Assembly: GCF_024584805.1 (NCBI RefSeq)
Contig: NZ_CP075715.1
Location: 6,853,526 to 6,917,525 of the forward strand
Direction of reading: 5' to 3'
DNA length: 64,000 nucleotides
From: Streptomyces sp. FIT100
Lineage (GTDB): Bacteria > Actinomycetota > Actinomycetes > Streptomycetales > Streptomycetaceae
The notes under the pieces are model-generated. The model was not told the DNA's origin, made no database searches, and saw only the letters and a list, made by a program, of their open reading frames with translations. Position numbers and translations under genes: made by a program. Positions 1-7,927 of the stretch are shown here, piece by piece. Position 1 is the first letter of the stretch, and each line of letters starts with the position of its first letter.

Positions 1-1
1 C

Positions 2-1558
2 GCGCCCGCAGGGGCCACCATCGAGCACTACCGGGGCCTCGGCCTCGACCTGGTCCCCGGCACCGGTCCGCTCGCCGCCGCCGTGCCCGGCGCGTTCGAC
101 GCCTGGATGGTGCTCCTGCGGGACCACGGGACCAGGACGCTCGCCGAGGTGCTCACGTACGCCATCGGGTACGCCGAGGACGGCCACCCGCCGGTCGGGC
201 GGGTGGGCGAGACCGTGGAGACCGTACGCGGACTCTTCGAGACCGAGTGGACCTCCTCCGCCGAGGTCTACCTGCCGGGCGGCAGGGCCCCGCGTCCCGG
301 CGAACCGTTCCGCAACCCGGCCCTTGCCGCCACCTGGCGGCGCCTGGTCGCGGAAGCGGGGGAGGGGGAGCGGACCGAGCAGATCGAGCGGGCGCGGGCG
401 GTCTGGCGCGAGGGCTTCATCGCCGAGGCGCTCGTACGGCAGTCCGCGCGGCCCACGATGGACACCAGCGGCACCCGCCACACCGGCACGCTCGCCGCGG
501 CCGATCTGGCGGGCTGGTCGGCCGCGTACGAGGCTCCGGCGACGTACGACTGGCGGGGCTGGACGGTGTGCAAGGCGGGCGGCTGGAGCCAGGGTCCGGC
601 GTTCCTCCAGCAGTTGGCGCTGCTGCCGCCGGAGCTGCCGGAGTACGGCTCCGCCGCATACGTCCATCTGCTCGTCGAGGGCTGCAAGCTCGCCATGGCC
701 GACCGGGAGGCGTGGTACGGCGACGCCGCCGACGTGCCGGTCGACGCGCTCCTGTCGGAGCCGTACAACGCGCAGCGGCGGGCGCTGATCGGCGAGAAGG
801 CGTCGTACGAGCTGCGGCCCGGGAGCCCCGCGGGACGGGCACCCGTGCTCAGCGCGCACGCCCTGCGTGTCGCGGCGGGGGAGCCGGGCTTCGACGCCAT
901 GGGCATCGCGGGTGCGGGCGCGGGCGAGCCGACCGTCGCCAAGGACGGCGGCACCCGGGGCGACACCTGCCACCTGGACATCGTCGACCGCTGGGGCAAC
1001 ATGATCGCGGCCACCCCCAGCGGCGGCTGGCTCCAGTCCAATCCGGTCGTGCCCGAACTGGGCTTTCCGCTCGGCACCCGCCTCCAGATGGCGTGGCTGG
1101 ACCCGGGCCTGCCGAACTCCCTCACGCCCGGCCGCCGCCCACGGACCACCCTGACGCCGTCGCTCGCGCTGCGGGACGGAGTGCCGGTGATGGCCTTCGG
1201 CACACCCGGCGGCGACCAGCAGGACCAGTGGCAGGTGCACTTCTTCCTCGCCGTGGCGCTGCGGGGCACGGTGCGGGGCGGCCTGGACCTGCAAGGCGCC
1301 ATCGACGCCCCGAACTGGCACAACGACAGCTTCCCCGGCTCCTTCTACCCGCGCGGGATGCGGCCGGGGTCCGTCACCGTGGAGTCCCGCACGGACCCGG
1401 AGGTCGTCGCGGAGCTACGGCGCCGTGGGCATGACGTCACGGTGGGCGACGCCTGGTCGGAGGGCAGGCTGTGCGCGGTCGCACGCGACCCGGAGACGGG
1501 CGTGCTCTCGGCCGCGGCGAACCCGCGGGGCATGCAGGGTTATGCGGTAGGCCGCTGA
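2..1558 (+). CDS. gamma-glutamyltransferase family protein (5' end outside window)
   Basis: Gamma-glutamyltranspeptidases are N-terminal-nucleophile hydrolases that cleave or transfer gamma-glutamyl groups. The frame is already open at base 2 (APAGATIEHYRGLGLDLVPG), so the internal GTG at 83 is not the true start and the N-terminus lies upstream of the window. Family features are the GDTCHLD stretch, where the Thr codon at 965-967 sits at the expected autoprocessing/nucleophile position, followed by DRWGNMIAATPS, and the C-terminal RPRTTLTPSLALRDG and GTPGGDQQDQW segments. The nucleophile context is GDTCHLD rather than the classical TTH, as in the broader GGT-like families of actinomycetes, so substrate specificity is uncertain. 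The gene ends with TGA and is followed by about 100 nt without features before the next gene on the same strand. Confidence 0.88.
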   Translation, partial: APAGATIEHYRGLGLDLVPGTGPLAAAVPGAFDAWMVLLRDHGTRTLAEVLTYAIGYAEDGHPPVGRVGETVETVRGLFETEWTSSAEVYLPGGRAPRPGEPFRNPALAATWRRLVAEAGEGERTEQIERARAVWREGFIAEALVRQSARPTMDTSGTRHTGTLAAADLAGWSAAYEAPATYDWRGWTVCKAGGWSQGPAFLQQLALLPPELPEYGSAAYVHLLVEGCKLAMADREAWYGDAADVPVDALLSEPYNAQRRALIGEKASYELRPGSPAGRAPVLSAHALRVAAGEPGFDAMGIAGAGAGEPTVAKDGGTRGDTCHLDIVDRWGNMIAATPSGGWLQSNPVVPELGFPLGTRLQMAWLDPGLPNSLTPGRRPRTTLTPSLALRDGVPVMAFGTPGGDQQDQWQVHFFLAVALRGTVRGGLDLQGAIDAPNWHNDSFPGSFYPRGMRPGSVTVESRTDPEVVAELRRRGHDVTVGDAWSEGRLCAVARDPETGVLSAAANPRGMQGYAVGR

Positions 1559-1665
1559 CCGGACATCTGGCGTTCATGCGGAAGGTGCCGTGAATCGGTG
1601 TAGCGGCCACCGTTCATTCACCGGGAGTCGGCGGGAATGTCAGTCGTGCGTGCTTTCCTGGACGC

Positions 1666-2526
1666 ATGACCGAAGAGTTTCTGTCCGGGACGACAGGGAA
1701 TCCCTGGGAGTCCGGCACCCTTGCCCTGGTCGAGGAGGCGGTCCGCAAGGCGGCCGCCGCCGAGATCATGCCGCGTTTCCGGCAGCTCGCCGCACACGAG
1801 ATCGTCGAGAAGAACGGCCCGCACGACCTGGTGACGGTCGCCGACCGCAGCGCCGAGGAGCACCTCACGGCGTCGCTGACGGCGCTGCTGCCGGGCTCGG
1901 TGGTGGTGGGCGAGGAGGCGGTCCACGCCGACCCGTCGGTGTACGGGGCGCTGCGCGGCGACGCGCCGGTGTGGATCGTCGACCCCGTCGACGGCACGCG
2001 CCAGTTCGTCCACGGCGACCCCGGTTTCTGCACGCTCGTCGCCCTCGCCCGCCACGGCGAGCTGCTCGCCTCGTGGACGTACGCCCCGGCGCTGGACGAG
2101 ATGGCGATCGCGGTCCGCGGACACGGCGCGCGCCTGGACGGGGTGCCGGTGCGCGCGGGCTCGCCCGCCCCCGGAGCGGTGCTCGAAGTGGCCATGTCCC
2201 ACCCGGACTTCACCAGCGACGGGGAGAAGCAGGCCCTTCGCCCCCTTCAGCACGCCGACCGCGTCCACGCCCGCCCGTGCGGCTCCGCCGGCCTGGAGTA
2301 CCTCGACGTCGCCCGCGGCGCCCTGGACGCGGTCGCCTTCTCCTGGGAGAACGCCTGGGACCACGCGGCGGGCCTCCTCCTCGTCTCCGAGGCGGGCGGC
2401 ACCGACCTGACCCTCACCGGCGAGCGCTTCCGCATCACGGGCGGCAGCGCGCTGCCCTTCACGGCAGCCCGGGACGCGGCGACGGCGGCGTACGTCCACG
2501 GCCTGCTGGCGGGAGCCTCCCGGTAG
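1666..2526 (+). CDS. inositol monophosphatase family protein
   Basis: This is a Mg-dependent phosphomonoesterase of the IMPase/histidinol-phosphatase/CysQ superfamily, 286 aa, the usual length. The metal- and phosphate-binding signatures are in order: GEEAVH (acidic pair), DPVDGTRQF (the DPxDGT motif) and, near the C-terminus, WDHAAG. The RQF after the DGT motif, in place of the common xNF, and the CTLVALARHGELLASW strand are typical of actinobacterial homologues annotated as inositol or histidinol-phosphate phosphatases. The actual substrate cannot be told from sequence. The ATG start is 107 nt after the preceding gene. The gene faces the nucleotidyltransferase that follows, with a short hairpin between them. 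Confidence 0.88.
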   Translation: MTEEFLSGTTGNPWESGTLALVEEAVRKAAAAEIMPRFRQLAAHEIVEKNGPHDLVTVADRSAEEHLTASLTALLPGSVVVGEEAVHADPSVYGALRGDAPVWIVDPVDGTRQFVHGDPGFCTLVALARHGELLASWTYAPALDEMAIAVRGHGARLDGVPVRAGSPAPGAVLEVAMSHPDFTSDGEKQALRPLQHADRVHARPCGSAGLEYLDVARGALDAVAFSWENAWDHAAGLLLVSEAGGTDLTLTGERFRITGGSALPFTAARDAATAAYVHGLLAGASR

Positions 2527-2594
2527 CCCGGTAGTCCAGCCCTAGCGTCCCCGGCGTTCGAGGACGGGTCCGGGGGCGGAGCCACGGGGGTCGG

Positions 2595-2614
2595 CCGGGG
2601 CGGCGAAGCCCCGG
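2595..2614. terminator. short hairpin between convergent genes
   Basis: CCGGGGC (2595-2601), six-base loop, GCCCCGG (2608-2614): a 7-bp GC stem directly abutting the stop of the leftward nucleotidyltransferase gene, so it could end transcription from either side. Just upstream, around 2550-2580, lies a CCCCGGCGTTCGAGGACG stretch of the kind dispersed in Streptomyces intergenic regions. Confidence 0.5.
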
Positions 2615-3493
2615 TCACACCAGCCGCCCCCGCACCTCCCGTACCAGTGCTCCCGCCGCGGCCACGGCGCTCGCGTCCAGTCCCCGCAGCGCCCCCGCCA
2701 CCCGCGCCGCGAAGTCGGGCGGCGCGGCCGGGAGGGCCGCCGCTCCCGTCAGGGCGCCCTTCTCGTTCAGCAGCCACATCCGCTGGTGCGCATGGAGCGA
2801 CTGGGCCAGGATCCCGAAGGCCCTCGACAGACACAGCGAAACGTGCAGCGGATCCCCGGCGCCCGCCCGCGCCCCCGCCGACTTCGCCGCGACCGCCACC
2901 GAGAACTCCGCCTCCCATGCCGCGTCGACCAGTGCCTTCCGCAGCGGCTCCGGGTACGTTCCCGTCTGCGTCCGCAGGGCCACCAGCTCACCCGCCGGAT
3001 CGGCCAGGACACGGCACAGGGCCACCTCGCCCGCGTACGCGGGGGACCAGAAGCCCAGCGGGTGCCCCGCCTGGACGCCCACCTCGTAGCGGCCCTCGCG
3101 GCAGTCCGCCCACACGGACTCCACCCGGTCGAGATCGCGCAGGATCCAGTCGATCCGGACCCCGTCCACCGTGAGCCACGCACCGCCGTTCACCCAGGGA
3201 CCCCAGCCGCCCGGACCGGCCACCTCCACCGCCGCGCCCGTCAGCTCCTCGGCCAGCGCGGCCAGGCCCGCCACGTCCACGCCGCCCCGGTAGTAGACGC
3301 CGAGATCCCAGTCGGAGTCGGTCCGGTGCGCCCCGCGCGCCCTGCTTCCGCCGAGGGCGACCGCACGCACCCCGCGCACGCCCGAGAGCCCCGCGGCCAT
3401 CGCTTCGATCAGCTCGTGCGTCCGGTCGTGCGTCGGGTCGTACGTCCTGTGGCTCGTCCGATCGTTCGTCCGGTCGCTCATCTGGTCGTTCAT
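2615..3493 (-). CDS. nucleotidyltransferase domain protein
   Basis: The protein (292 aa) has a Pol-beta-type nucleotidyltransferase core, GGSRARGAHRTDSDWDLGVYY, with the GS motif and the two metal-binding Asp residues of the DxD pattern. This resembles aminoglycoside/streptomycin-type or MNT-like small-molecule nucleotidyltransferases; the substrate is unknown. The start is placed at the ATG at 3493, because upstream in-frame sequence is low quality and overlaps the divergent gene. A second ATG at 3481 is equally possible. The first ~25 residues are a degenerate repeat of (N/H)(D/R)RT units encoded by related 12-mers, which looks more like simple-sequence expansion than a folded segment. Divergent from the FAD oxidoreductase, with an 85-nt gap that must hold both promoters. 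Confidence 0.8.
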   Translation of the reverse strand: MNDQMSDRTNDRTSHRTYDPTHDRTHELIEAMAAGLSGVRGVRAVALGGSRARGAHRTDSDWDLGVYYRGGVDVAGLAALAEELTGAAVEVAGPGGWGPWVNGGAWLTVDGVRIDWILRDLDRVESVWADCREGRYEVGVQAGHPLGFWSPAYAGEVALCRVLADPAGELVALRTQTGTYPEPLRKALVDAAWEAEFSVAVAAKSAGARAGAGDPLHVSLCLSRAFGILAQSLHAHQRMWLLNEKGALTGAAALPAAPPDFAARVAGALRGLDASAVAAAGALVREVRGRLV

Positions 3494-3578
3494 CGCGCTG
3501 GACGCTACCGCCGACGGCGGTGTCGGCGCCGCGCAATATGCTGGGTTCCTTGGCCATCGGCAGACAAAGGAGTCGAAG

Positions 3579-4994
3579 GTGCCGTCGATGCTCGATGCCG
3601 TCGTCGTGGGGGCGGGACCCAACGGGCTCACCGCGGCTGCCGAGTTGGCCCGCCGCGGCTTCTCGGTGGCCGTGTTCGAGGCCCTGGACACCGTGGGCGG
3701 CGGCGCCAGGACCGAGGAGCTCACCCTCCCCGGCTTCCGCCACGACCCCTGCTCCGCCGTGCACCCGCTCGGCGCGGGCTCGCCGGCCTTCAACGCGATG
3801 CCGCTCGCACGGTACGGGCTGGAGTGGCTCCATGCCCCGCTCCCCATGGCCCACCCCTTCGACGACGGCACCGCCGCCGTGCTGGCGCGCTCGGTCGCGG
3901 AGACCGCCGCCTCCTTCGGGTCCCGGGACGCCGGCGCGTACCGCCGCCTGATGGCGCCCTACCACGGCAAGTGGGACACCCTGGCCCGCGACTTCATGTC
4001 CCTGCCGCTCACCGCACTGCCCCGCGACCCCCTCACCCTCGCCCGCTTCGGCCTCACCGGACTGCCGCCGTCCACGTGGCTGATGCGCCGCTTCCGGGAC
4101 GACCGTGCCCGTGCGCTGTTCTCCGGCCTCGTCGCCCATGTGATCGCCCCGCTCCACGGCATCGGCACGGGCGCCGTCGGCCTCGTTTTCGCACTCGCCG
4201 CGCACGCCGTCGGCTGGCCGCTGCCGCGCGGCGGCTCGCAGTCCATCTCGGACGCCCTCGCCGCGTACGTACGGGACTGCGGCGGCACGATCCACACCGG
4301 CACCGAGATCAAGCGCCTCGACGACCTCCCGCCCGCCCGGGCCTATGTCTTCGACACCTCCCCGACCGCGCTCGCCCGTATCGCGGGCCTCGGCCGTGTG
4401 TACGACCACTATCGCTACGGCGCGAGCGTTTTCAAGATCGACTACGCCCTGGACGGCCCGGTCCCCTGGACGGCCGAGGCGCCCCGCCGCGCAGGCACCG
4501 TCCAGATCGGACCCAGCAGCCGCGAGATCGGCGCCGCGCTCGCCCAGGCCTCGGGCGGCCGCGCCCCCGGCACGCCGTTCCTGATCTCCGCCCAGCCCAG
4601 CCTCGTCGACCCCTCCCGGGCGCCCGAGGGCAAGCACGTCTTCTGGGTGTACGGCCACGTCCCGGCCCGCTGGGAGGGCGACCTCACCGACGCCATCGAG
4701 CGCCAGATCGAGCGCTTCGCCCCCGGCTTCCGCGACCACGTGCTCGCCCGTGCCACCGCGGGACCGCCCGCACTCGCCGCGCGCAACGCCAACTACGTGG
4801 GCGGCGACATCGCCTGCGGTGCGGCGAGCGGGCTCCAGCTGCTGCTCCGCCCGAAGCTCTCGCTCTTCCCGTACTCGACCCCGCACCCGGCGGTCTTCCT
4901 GTGCTCCTCCGCGACCCCGCCCGGACCGGGCGTGCACGGCATGTCGGGCCACAACGCCGCGAAGGCGGTCTGGCGCCACCTCCGCACGCGATGA
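3579..4994 (+). CDS. phytoene-desaturase-like NAD(P)/FAD-dependent oxidoreductase
   Basis: This 471-aa flavoprotein belongs to the COG1233 (phytoene desaturase/amine-oxidase-like) group. The N-terminal Rossmann FAD site reads VVVGAGPNGLTAAAELARRG followed by an acidic end of beta-2 (VFEA) and the GGGARTEE motif that contacts the flavin. The C-terminal FAD-binding segment is around GPGVHGMSGHNAAKAV. The natural substrate is not evident; no carotenoid genes are nearby. The start is GTG at 3579, chosen because AAAGGAG lies at 3566-3572 with a 6-nt spacer. The stop is 7 nt before the macro-domain gene, so the two are probably co-transcribed. Confidence 0.85.
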   Translation: MPSMLDAVVVGAGPNGLTAAAELARRGFSVAVFEALDTVGGGARTEELTLPGFRHDPCSAVHPLGAGSPAFNAMPLARYGLEWLHAPLPMAHPFDDGTAAVLARSVAETAASFGSRDAGAYRRLMAPYHGKWDTLARDFMSLPLTALPRDPLTLARFGLTGLPPSTWLMRRFRDDRARALFSGLVAHVIAPLHGIGTGAVGLVFALAAHAVGWPLPRGGSQSISDALAAYVRDCGGTIHTGTEIKRLDDLPPARAYVFDTSPTALARIAGLGRVYDHYRYGASVFKIDYALDGPVPWTAEAPRRAGTVQIGPSSREIGAALAQASGGRAPGTPFLISAQPSLVDPSRAPEGKHVFWVYGHVPARWEGDLTDAIERQIERFAPGFRDHVLARATAGPPALAARNANYVGGDIACGAASGLQLLLRPKLSLFPYSTPHPAVFLCSSATPPGPGVHGMSGHNAAKAVWRHLRTR

Positions 4995-5001
4995 TGGCCG
5001 T

Positions 5002-5553
5002 ATGACCACGCACCCCACCCTCACCCTCGTCCACGGAGACATCACCGAGCAGCACGTCGACGCCGTCGTCAACGCCGCGAACTCCTCACTCCTCGGTGGC
5101 GGGGGCGTCGACGGGGCGATCCACCGGCGCGGCGGCCCGGAGATCCTCGACGAGTGCCGGCAGCTGCGCGCCTCGCGGTACGGCAAGGGCCTGCCGACCG
5201 GCCAGGCCGTCGCGACGACCGCGGGCCGGCTGCCCGCCCGGTGGGTCATCCACACCGTCGGCCCCGTGTGGCAGGCGCACGGCAGCGACCCGGCGCTGCT
5301 CGCCTCCTGCTACCGCGAGTCGCTCCGGGTCGCCGACGAACTGGGTGCGCGGACCATCGCCTTCCCGGCCATCTCCACCGGCGCCTACGGCTGGCCGATG
5401 AAGGACGCGGCCCGCACCGCCGTGGAGACGGTGCGGGCCGCGGAGACGGCGGTGGAGGAGGTCCGCTTCGTCCTTTTCGACGAGCGGGCGTACGAGGCGT
5501 TCACCGAGCAGGTCCGCCGGTCGGGGGACCGTCGCGGAGGCCGCACCGCCTGA
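5002..5553 (+). CDS. macro-domain protein (O-acetyl-ADP-ribose / ADP-ribose hydrolase type)
   Basis: Macro domains bind ADP-ribose. The MacroD/YmdB subgroup hydrolyses O-acetyl-ADP-ribose and mono-ADP-ribosyl esters. The 183-aa protein is a single macro domain: GDITEQHVDAVVNAANSSL with the ribose-binding Asn residues, LGGGGVDGAIHRRGG with the loop Asp of the hydrolytic group, then CYRESLRVADELGARTIAFP and the phosphate loop ISTGAYGWPM. It follows the FAD oxidoreductase after 7 nt. Its likely biochemical partners in this window are the sirtuin (10.2-10.9 kb) and the ADP-ribosylglycohydrolase (11.6-12.8 kb), although those are in a separate leftward block. Confidence 0.93.
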   Translation: MTTHPTLTLVHGDITEQHVDAVVNAANSSLLGGGGVDGAIHRRGGPEILDECRQLRASRYGKGLPTGQAVATTAGRLPARWVIHTVGPVWQAHGSDPALLASCYRESLRVADELGARTIAFPAISTGAYGWPMKDAARTAVETVRAAETAVEEVRFVLFDERAYEAFTEQVRRSGDRRGGRTA

Positions 5554-5602
5554 GTCCCGCCTGAGTCCTGCCTGACTCCCGCGCGCATCGGCGCGGCGAA
5601 GT

Positions 5603-5896
5603 TCACCGCCGGCGGAGCCGGCCCGCCGCCGCATGGCCGATGAAGAGGTACACCACCGCGGCGAGACCGTAGCCCGCCACGACCCGCGCCCAGCTCTCGT
5701 CGAAGGTGAACAGGTCGTACGACCAGCCGGCGAGCCAGCGGGCCGCATCCTGGACGAATGTCACCAGGCCGTTGGCCCGGTTCGCGTCGAGCAGGTACAT
5801 CAGGATCCATAGGCCGATGATTCCGGCCATGACGTCGGCCACGACGGTGATGACTGTCGCAGCCTGGTTCGTCCCACTGCTACGTCGGAGAGGCAT
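5603..5896 (-). CDS. small membrane protein, two predicted TM helices
   Basis: A 97-aa protein starting MPLRRSSGTNQAATVITVVA. Two hydrophobic spans are visible (about residues 12-36 and 72-91), separated by a polar stretch (LDANRANGLVTFVQDAARW) and a basic C-terminus AGRLRRR. I recognise no enzymatic motif; small proteins of this type are common in Streptomyces and unassigned. The longer upstream reading frame was rejected as start because it lacks hydrophobic or domain character and has poor codon bias. The gene converges with the macro-domain gene. Confidence 0.7.
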   Translation of the reverse strand: MPLRRSSGTNQAATVITVVADVMAGIIGLWILMYLLDANRANGLVTFVQDAARWLAGWSYDLFTFDESWARVVAGYGLAAVVYLFIGHAAAGRLRRR

Positions 5897-6287
5897 ACTC
5901 GTCGGCTTGCCGCTTTCCGCCTGACGAAACGCGTGCGGAGCGGCCGGAGCCCGGGAACCGCGGGCCGTAGGCACCGTCAACCACCGTCCGCCCAAGTGTT
6001 TCTCATGGCACGTCAGCACTTCCTCGGTCCCTGACGCCGACCGTGCACCTTCCGTTTCGTCTCCTTGCCCGCCCCGTCGCAAGTGCCCCGTTCGCCCGTC
6101 TCCCCGCCGGTGCCGTGCGTCCTCTCCTCCGGCCGCGGTCCGCCCCGTCCCGGCCGGCGGCCGCCCAGGGCAGTTGTGGCGTCGTTTCTGCCTCGGACCG
6201 CTGCCTGTGTCCCGGCCGTTCACCTCGGCTCCTAGGCTCACGGGCCGATCGTGATCACCGGCACGGACTTCACGAGGAGACATCTGC
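5897..6287. other. intergenic region between divergent genes
   Basis: About 390 nt without a convincing gene. It must carry promoters for the leftward membrane-protein gene and the rightward lipase gene. A GGTTGACGGTG element reading leftward (around 5973-5984) could be a -35 box. A Shine-Dalgarno GAGGAGA is present just before the lipase ATG. I see no clear operator or riboswitch. Confidence 0.5.
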
Positions 6288-7808
6288 ATGAGCCCTCGAC
6301 TGCGCGCGGCCCTGAGAGCCGCCTTCGTCGTGTTCGGCACCATCGCACTGACCGCCGCGGGCACACTCGCCCCGGCACACGCGGCCACCGCCGTCGCGGC
6401 CTCCACCATCGACGGCTGGGAGGAGACCGGCTCGTCCAATGTGAGCAGCCTGACCGGGGGACAGGGGGTGGCGACGCGGGAGGACGGCACCACCCTGTAC
6501 CGCGGCGTCGGCTCGATCCCGTCCTCCGTGCGCGACCAGGGGTGGACGCACGTCGGCGACCCCGACATCGCCAACGGATATGTCTTCGACGCGTACGAGG
6601 ACCAGGACGCGGCCACGGCGAAGATGTTCCGGGTCACGACGCCGCAGGGCGCCGGCTACAACTACGTCCACCAGCTGGAGCCGGGGGAGAAGTACAACAA
6701 CGCCTTCGCCGCTGTCTCCCCCGACGCGCAGTGGCTGGTCTCCGGCGAGTGGGGCGACACCGACCGCCTCCTCGTCTTCCCGGCGCCCGTGCTCAACCCC
6801 TCCACCCCGGCCACCGGCGGGACCCTCGACCGGGCGGCGCAGATCACGCTCGACCACCGGATCCGGGACATCCAGGGCTGCGACTTCGTCACCGCCACCC
6901 GGCTGCTCTGCGCGTCCGACGACCACAGCACCGACCTGTGGCCCGACCGACTCCCGCTCCAGCAGATCGACCTGGCACGGCCCCTGGACGGTGCCGAGGT
7001 CACCGGGCACGTCACCAGCCTCGGCCCGCTGCCCCAGCGCAGCTTCTGCTCGGGCACCTTCGAGACCGAGGGAATCGACTACCACCCCGCGAGCCGGACC
7101 CTGCGCGCCCAGGTCATCCAGCCCGGCATCTGCATCCTCTCCACCACCGTCCACCGCTACCAGCCGGCCGCGCAGGCTCTGCGCACGGCGGCCGAGCCGA
7201 GCAAGGCCGCGGCCGCCCGCACCCCCGTGGTCTTCGTGCACGGCTACAACGCCGGCCCCGGCGTCTGGGGTCAGCTCAAGGACGACTTCAAGGCCGCCGG
7301 CTACACCGACGCGGAGCTCTTCGCCTGGCCTTACGACACCAGCCAGTCGGTCAACGAGGTGCTCGCCGGGCAGTTCGCGAGTTACGTGGACGGCGTCCGC
7401 CGGCAGACGGGTGCCGCGCAGGTCGACGTCGTCACGCACTCCTTCGGCAGCCTGACGGGTCGCTGGTACGTGAAGTTCGGCGGTGGCCAGGACACCGTAC
7501 GCAGCCTGGTGTCGCTCGGCGGCCCCAACCACGGCACCACCACGGCGTGGCTGTGCGCCGCGTGGGACCAGGCATGCCGGGACATGACCCCCGGTTCGTA
7601 CGTCCAGAAGCAGCTGGCCTCGGGCGACGAGACGCCGGGCGCGGTCCGGTACGCCACGTTCTGGTCCAACTGCGATGCGGAGATCAACCCCGACGACAGC
7701 GTGCCGCTGAACGGGGCGACCAACGTCGCCGCGGGCTGCCTCGACCACAACGACCTGCTCGTCGACGACGGGGTCTCCGCCGGGGTGCGGGGCTTCCTCG
7801 CCGGCTGA
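6288..7808 (+). CDS. secreted alpha/beta-hydrolase (lipase class 2-like) with N-terminal propeller-like region
   Basis: This 506-aa protein starts with a Sec signal peptide (RAAFVVFGTIALTAAG, cleavage probably after AHA near residue 33). Residues ~35-310 contain strand-rich repeats with conserved Gly/Asp (for example AVSPDAQWLVSGEWGD, ATRLLCASDDHS), suggesting a beta-propeller or similar fold. The C-terminal ~190 residues are an alpha/beta-hydrolase: oxyanion-hole motif VVFVHGYNAGPGVW, nucleophile elbow THSFGS with Ser385, then LVSLGGPNHG and a late DHNDL with His487 as candidate catalytic His. The nucleophile motif lacks the canonical GxSxG first Gly. The arrangement fits the esterase/lipase EstA/LipB-like group. 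The ATG at 6288 has GAGGAGA upstream. A strong hairpin follows the stop. Confidence 0.85.
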   Translation: MSPRLRAALRAAFVVFGTIALTAAGTLAPAHAATAVAASTIDGWEETGSSNVSSLTGGQGVATREDGTTLYRGVGSIPSSVRDQGWTHVGDPDIANGYVFDAYEDQDAATAKMFRVTTPQGAGYNYVHQLEPGEKYNNAFAAVSPDAQWLVSGEWGDTDRLLVFPAPVLNPSTPATGGTLDRAAQITLDHRIRDIQGCDFVTATRLLCASDDHSTDLWPDRLPLQQIDLARPLDGAEVTGHVTSLGPLPQRSFCSGTFETEGIDYHPASRTLRAQVIQPGICILSTTVHRYQPAAQALRTAAEPSKAAAARTPVVFVHGYNAGPGVWGQLKDDFKAAGYTDAELFAWPYDTSQSVNEVLAGQFASYVDGVRRQTGAAQVDVVTHSFGSLTGRWYVKFGGGQDTVRSLVSLGGPNHGTTTAWLCAAWDQACRDMTPGSYVQKQLASGDETPGAVRYATFWSNCDAEINPDDSVPLNGATNVAAGCLDHNDLLVDDGVSAGVRGFLAG

Positions 7809-7816
7809 CGGTCCGA

Positions 7817-7859
7817 GCCGGGCCCGCGCCGCCCCGCAGTGGGGTGGCGCGGGCCCGGC
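7817..7859 (+). terminator. strong hairpin after lipase gene
   Basis: GCCGGGCCCGCGCC (7817-7830) pairs perfectly with GGCGCGGGCCCGGC (7846-7859). The stem is extended by a further G-T and four C-G pairs around a GCAGT loop, giving about 19 bp. It starts 9 nt after the lipase stop, a typical actinobacterial intrinsic terminator without a U-tract. Confidence 0.85.
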
Positions 7860-7927
7860 CCACCCTGCGCGACACTCATGTCGTTTTTTCGCCAGCGCTA
7901 GCTCCCGGGGTACTCGATGCTGGATCC

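Noticed and set aside
83..1558. GTG at 83 as the true start of the gamma-glutamyltransferase
   Set aside because: The frame is open to the window edge with family-like sequence before 83, so the gene is simply truncated by the window.
2786..5005. Long Arg/Pro-rich frames over the nucleotidyltransferase and FAD oxidoreductase genes
   Set aside because: Compositional shadows of the real frames, without recognisable domains.
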